Shown here piece after piece: positions 61,033 through 64,000 of a DNA stretch of 64,000 nt. Location: the NCBI GenBank assembly GCA_016871515.1, contig VHDE01000012.1, positions 1 to 64,000 of the forward strand, in the 5' to 3' direction. The first letter of the stretch is position 1. Every line of letters starts with the position of its first letter. The notes under the pieces are model-generated. The model had not been told where the DNA came from. It ran no database searches and saw nothing but the letters and a program-made list of their open reading frames with translations. Position numbers and translations under genes: made by a program. This DNA comes from Verrucomicrobiota bacterium. GTDB taxonomy: Bacteria; Verrucomicrobiota; Verrucomicrobiia; Limisphaerales; SIBE01.

Positions 61033-64000
61033 GTGAACGCTGCGCTCCTGCTGCAATGTGTATTTGCCCTCCTTCTGACGTTAGTGTTCGCAAGGCCTGC
61101 CAGCGTCCACGGGCAAATGCGGAAAGATTCTCCTGAACACGAACTCAGCACGCTGCGAATTGCGGAAGGTTATCAGGTTAATCTCTTTGTCTCGGAGCCG
61201 GCCGTAGTCAAACCGATCCAAATGCAATTCGATTCTCAAGGCAGGCTTTGGGTGCTGTGCACGACGGCTTATCCGCAGATCAGTCCGGGTGAAAAGCCAA
61301 AGGATCGGCTCGTGATCCTCGAAGATAGCGATGGCAACGGTAAAGCAGACAAGAAGCTGGATTTTGTTTCCGACTTGACGATTCCTACGGGACTGGCGTT
61401 CGGCGACGGCGGTGTTTACGTCGGGCATGGCAATGAACTGATTCACTTGAAAGACACCGATGGCGACGGACGCGCAGATCAAAGACGCGTGGTCCTCGCT
61501 GGCTTTGGAACTGGCGATTCGCATCAGAACATCAATTCATTCACTTGGAGTCCGGGGGGCGAATTGTTTTTTTGCCAGGGCCACAACATTTACTCGCGCG
61601 TCGAGACGATGGCTGGGGTGAAGTCATTGAATCGCGCTGGCGCGTGGCGATTTCGACCGAGCACGTTGGAGCTCGACAGCTTCTTCCACGAAAGCAATGG
61701 GCCATTAAATCCGTGGGGGATCGTGTTTGATTATTGGGGGCAACCGCTGCTGGTGGACGGCTGTTGCATTGGGATTTTCTATCTTTTGCCAGTCATGGTT
61801 GAGAACAAGCCGGTCGAAAAATATCAAGAGCTCTGGAAAGGAAAGAAAATCTGCGGCGTCGATCTCGTGAGTGGACGGCATTATCCCGACGACGAACAAG
61901 GAATCATGGTTGGCGGCACATTCTTTAACAACTCAGTCAGCCGCTGGCGCATTACCGAGGACGGTTCGGGATTTGCCGCGCGTGAATTGCCTCCGCTGAT
62001 CGAAACAACCAACCGGAGTTTTCGCGTCGTCGATGTGAAAGTTGGCCCGGACGGAGCAATTTACTTGGCCGATTGGTACAATCCGATCATTGGCCATTAC
62101 CAATATTCGTTCCGTCATCCGGACCGCGACAAGACCCGAGGACGCATCTGGCGCGTTACGAAGAAGGACCGGCCATTGGTCGAGCGTCCCAAGCTGGACG
62201 GCATTAAGAAGGTTTTGGACGCCCTGAAGGCGCCGGAGAACTACACGCGCACTCACGCCCGGCGGCTGCTGGCTGAGTGGGAAAGCAAGGAATTATCGGC
62301 GGCGCTGAAGGCTTGGATCCAAAAACTCGATCCACAGGATACGGGTTGCGAGCATCACCTTCTCGAAGCATTGATGGTTTACGAATCACGCGAGCAGATT
62401 GAGGCGGATTTGTTGAAGAAGCTGCTGGGCGCGCGAGACCATCGCGCCCGAGCTTATGCGACGCGCGTCCTCGGACGTTGGCACTCGCGGCTCGACTCGG
62501 CGATGGAAATGTTGGAGGTGCAGATTGCCGATTCGCATCCGCGCGTTCGTCTCGAAGCTGTCGTGGCGCTGAACTTCGTCCCATCGGCACGTGCGATGGA
62601 GATTGCTTTGCGTGTCGTGGACCAACCGATGGACCGATTTCTTGATTATGCGTTGCGGCAAGCTGTCCAGGGTTTGAAACGGCATTGGAGCCCTGCCTTC
62701 GCCGCGGGCAAATTGAACGCCGGACAGAATCAGAAGCGGTTGGAATATTTAGTCAAAGCGGACGGTTCGCCCGAAACTTTGACGCCATTAATCGCATTGG
62801 TCAAAGCGCGCACACTTTCGAAAGAGGATCACGAACAGTTCCTGACCATTGTCGCTAATGTCGGTGACGCTGACCAATTAGCGGCAGTGTTTGATCCGGA
62901 AATTTACAAGGTGTCAGCAAGTTACGATTCCGCGATGCACGCGAGGTTGCTTGCGCATTTAGAGTCGGCGGAGCGATTGCGAAAGGTCCGCCCTTCGGGA
63001 AACCTCGAACCGAGACTCGTTGCGTTGCTCGAGCAACCCGACGAAAGCCTGCGGGCCGAAGCTTTGAAACTTGGCGGTGTTTGGAAAATGGAATCGCTGC
63101 GACAGCGAATGGAAAAGATCGCTGGCACTGAGGCAGGGAATGAACGTCTCCGTCGGGCGGCGATGGAAGCTCTTGCCTCATTGGGTGGAAACCAAAGCCG
63201 TGACTTGCTCTTGCGGCTCAGCACCGGCGCAGGTTCGGAACGAATTCGACTCGCTGCCATCGCTGAATTAGCCGCGATCGATTTGTTGGCTGCCGCCACG
63301 CAAGCCGCGCAAGCGCTGGCCGCACTTGCTGGCAGCGCCGATCCCTCGGAGCTTTTCGCCGCCTTTTTGCAGCGATCGGGCGGCGCCCAGGCTTTGGCCA
63401 AGGCGTTGCAAGAAAAGCCGCCCGCAGCGGACGGCGCCAAACTTGGCTTGCGCTTCCTGAATGCCGCCGGCCGACAGGATGCCCGATTGGTTGAAATTCT
63501 GAACCGGGCCGCCGGTTTCGGCGGCGATGTCAAACAATGGACCAAAGAGCAAGTGACAGCCTTAGTGTCCGAGGTTCGCACCACAGGTGATCGGAAGCGA
63601 GGCGAGGCTGTTTTCCGCAGGGCTGACGTGACTTGTCTTGCGTGTCACGCGGTCGGAAACGAGGGCGGCAAGACCGGTCCGGACTTGAATTCCATTGGCA
63701 CAGGCCAGCCGATTGATTTCATCATCGGCGCGATACTGACACCGAACAAAGAGATCAAGGAAGGTTATCTGTCGTACGAAGTGACCACCAAGGAGGACGA
63801 GGTTTATCAAGGTTACAAGTTGCGCGAGAGCAATCGTGAAGTGGTGTTGCGCGATGCGTTGAAAAATGAAGAGGTGCGTATTCGCACTGATAATATCAAA
63901 GGCCAGAGGATTCTGGGCTCGCTCATGCCAGCTGGATTGACGGACCACCTGACGCGCGCCGAGTTCGTCGATCTGATTCGCTATCTGTCTGAGTTGGGAA
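61033..64000 (+). CDS. Exported propeller - HEAT - cytochrome c protein (PVC type), cut by window end
   Basis: An uninterrupted frame of 989 codons runs to the last base without a stop. I start at GTG 61033, which gives a signal peptide (VNAALLLQCVFALLLTLVFA, ending VHGQ); ATG 61117 would lack it. Order: propeller (STLRIAEGYQVNLFVSEPAV, RLVILEDSDGNGKADKKLD, GAIYLADWYNPIIGHYQY, residues about 35-380), a long alpha-helical HEAT-like region (about 390-850) and a haem domain CLACHAVGNEGGKTGPDLNS (CxxCH at about residue 870). It probably passes electrons from a sugar oxidation to the periplasmic chain. It follows a related propeller fusion and is intact, unlike the copy at 47403-50437. Confidence 0.9.
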   Translation, partial: MNAALLLQCVFALLLTLVFARPASVHGQMRKDSPEHELSTLRIAEGYQVNLFVSEPAVVKPIQMQFDSQGRLWVLCTTAYPQISPGEKPKDRLVILEDSDGNGKADKKLDFVSDLTIPTGLAFGDGGVYVGHGNELIHLKDTDGDGRADQRRVVLAGFGTGDSHQNINSFTWSPGGELFFCQGHNIYSRVETMAGVKSLNRAGAWRFRPSTLELDSFFHESNGPLNPWGIVFDYWGQPLLVDGCCIGIFYLLPVMVENKPVEKYQELWKGKKICGVDLVSGRHYPDDEQGIMVGGTFFNNSVSRWRITEDGSGFAARELPPLIETTNRSFRVVDVKVGPDGAIYLADWYNPIIGHYQYSFRHPDRDKTRGRIWRVTKKDRPLVERPKLDGIKKVLDALKAPENYTRTHARRLLAEWESKELSAALKAWIQKLDPQDTGCEHHLLEALMVYESREQIEADLLKKLLGARDHRARAYATRVLGRWHSRLDSAMEMLEVQIADSHPRVRLEAVVALNFVPSARAMEIALRVVDQPMDRFLDYALRQAVQGLKRHWSPAFAAGKLNAGQNQKRLEYLVKADGSPETLTPLIALVKARTLSKEDHEQFLTIVANVGDADQLAAVFDPEIYKVSASYDSAMHARLLAHLESAERLRKVRPSGNLEPRLVALLEQPDESLRAEALKLGGVWKMESLRQRMEKIAGTEAGNERLRRAAMEALASLGGNQSRDLLLRLSTGAGSERIRLAAIAELAAIDLLAAATQAAQALAALAGSADPSELFAAFLQRSGGAQALAKALQEKPPAADGAKLGLRFLNAAGRQDARLVEILNRAAGFGGDVKQWTKEQVTALVSEVRTTGDRKRGEAVFRRADVTCLACHAVGNEGGKTGPDLNSIGTGQPIDFIIGAILTPNKEIKEGYLSYEVTTKEDEVYQGYKLRESNREVVLRDALKNEEVRIRTDNIKGQRILGSLMPAGLTDHLTRAEFVDLIRYLSELG

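Overview
The window looks like chromosomal DNA from the PVC superphylum, most probably a soil or freshwater Verrucomicrobium of the Pedosphaera/Limisphaerales type. The reasons are the gene families present: secreted PQQ-type beta-propellers, large pseudopilin-like proteins with a short [16 protein letters not shown] leader, a ThuA-propeller-HEAT-cytochrome c protein, Tat-exported Gfo/Idh dehydrogenases and sugar isomerases, a WD40 Ser/Thr kinase, and Ig/VCBS repeat secretory proteins. The G+C is fairly high. No rRNA, tRNA or CRISPR array was seen. This placement is inference from family content; no search was run. LAYOUT: 1-6.7 kb holds a frameshifted Tn5-like transposase, nirBD (nirB broken by an in-frame TAG), a Tat serine hydrolase and a shattered kinase-WD40 gene. 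6.8-11.1 kb holds two small coiled-coil genes, a beta-carbonic anhydrase and PEP carboxylase; the last two lie in tandem and form a bicarbonate/oxaloacetate unit. 11.2-17.1 kb holds two successive propeller + pseudopilin pairs, the second translationally coupled, with MITE-like repeats around them. 17.5-22.3 kb holds an ABC1-kinase remnant, an enolase-superfamily sugar-acid dehydratase, a ParD antitoxin with a broken ParE toxin, an aminotransferase and a creatininase-family amidohydrolase. 22.3-28.7 kb holds a sugar dehydrogenase/cytochrome gene with an in-frame TAA, a nine-Ig-domain secreted protein and thrH. 28.7-34.6 kb is the most housekeeping-like part: plsY-gpsA (phospholipid synthesis), a Gfo/Idh gene next to lpxB (lipid A), a RidA-like protein and a phosphoesterase. 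34.6-44.5 kb holds secreted and export-type genes: an internally duplicated 608-aa protein, a broken Tat Gfo/Idh, a third propeller, a CehA/McbA-like remnant lacking its catalytic middle, a third pseudopilin, and a duplicated HExxH protein whose second half has lost the catalytic residues. 44.5-52.3 kb holds a UPF0175 protein, an S9 peptidase, a decayed ThuA-propeller-cytochrome gene and an Xaa-Pro aminopeptidase. 52.6-55.2 kb is a rhamnose locus (rhaA, rhaM) whose middle has been replaced by a sugar-transporter scrap, a glpX scrap and perfect palindromes. 55.5-64 kb holds an aspartyl protease, an exported mannonate-dehydratase-like protein, a propeller-SGNH fusion and a propeller-HEAT-cytochrome c protein that runs off the window. 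THEMES: (1) At least six families of palindromic repeats (20-28 bp arms, often perfect; many bounded by CATGAACC/GGTTCATG) are scattered between genes, and several appear to sit in frame inside genes. (2) Decayed genes are unusually many. Four otherwise clean reading frames carry single nonsense codons, and two frameshifts lie in A4 runs, so base-call error must be excluded before biology is inferred. (3) The propeller + pseudopilin pair is the best candidate for an undescribed small system.
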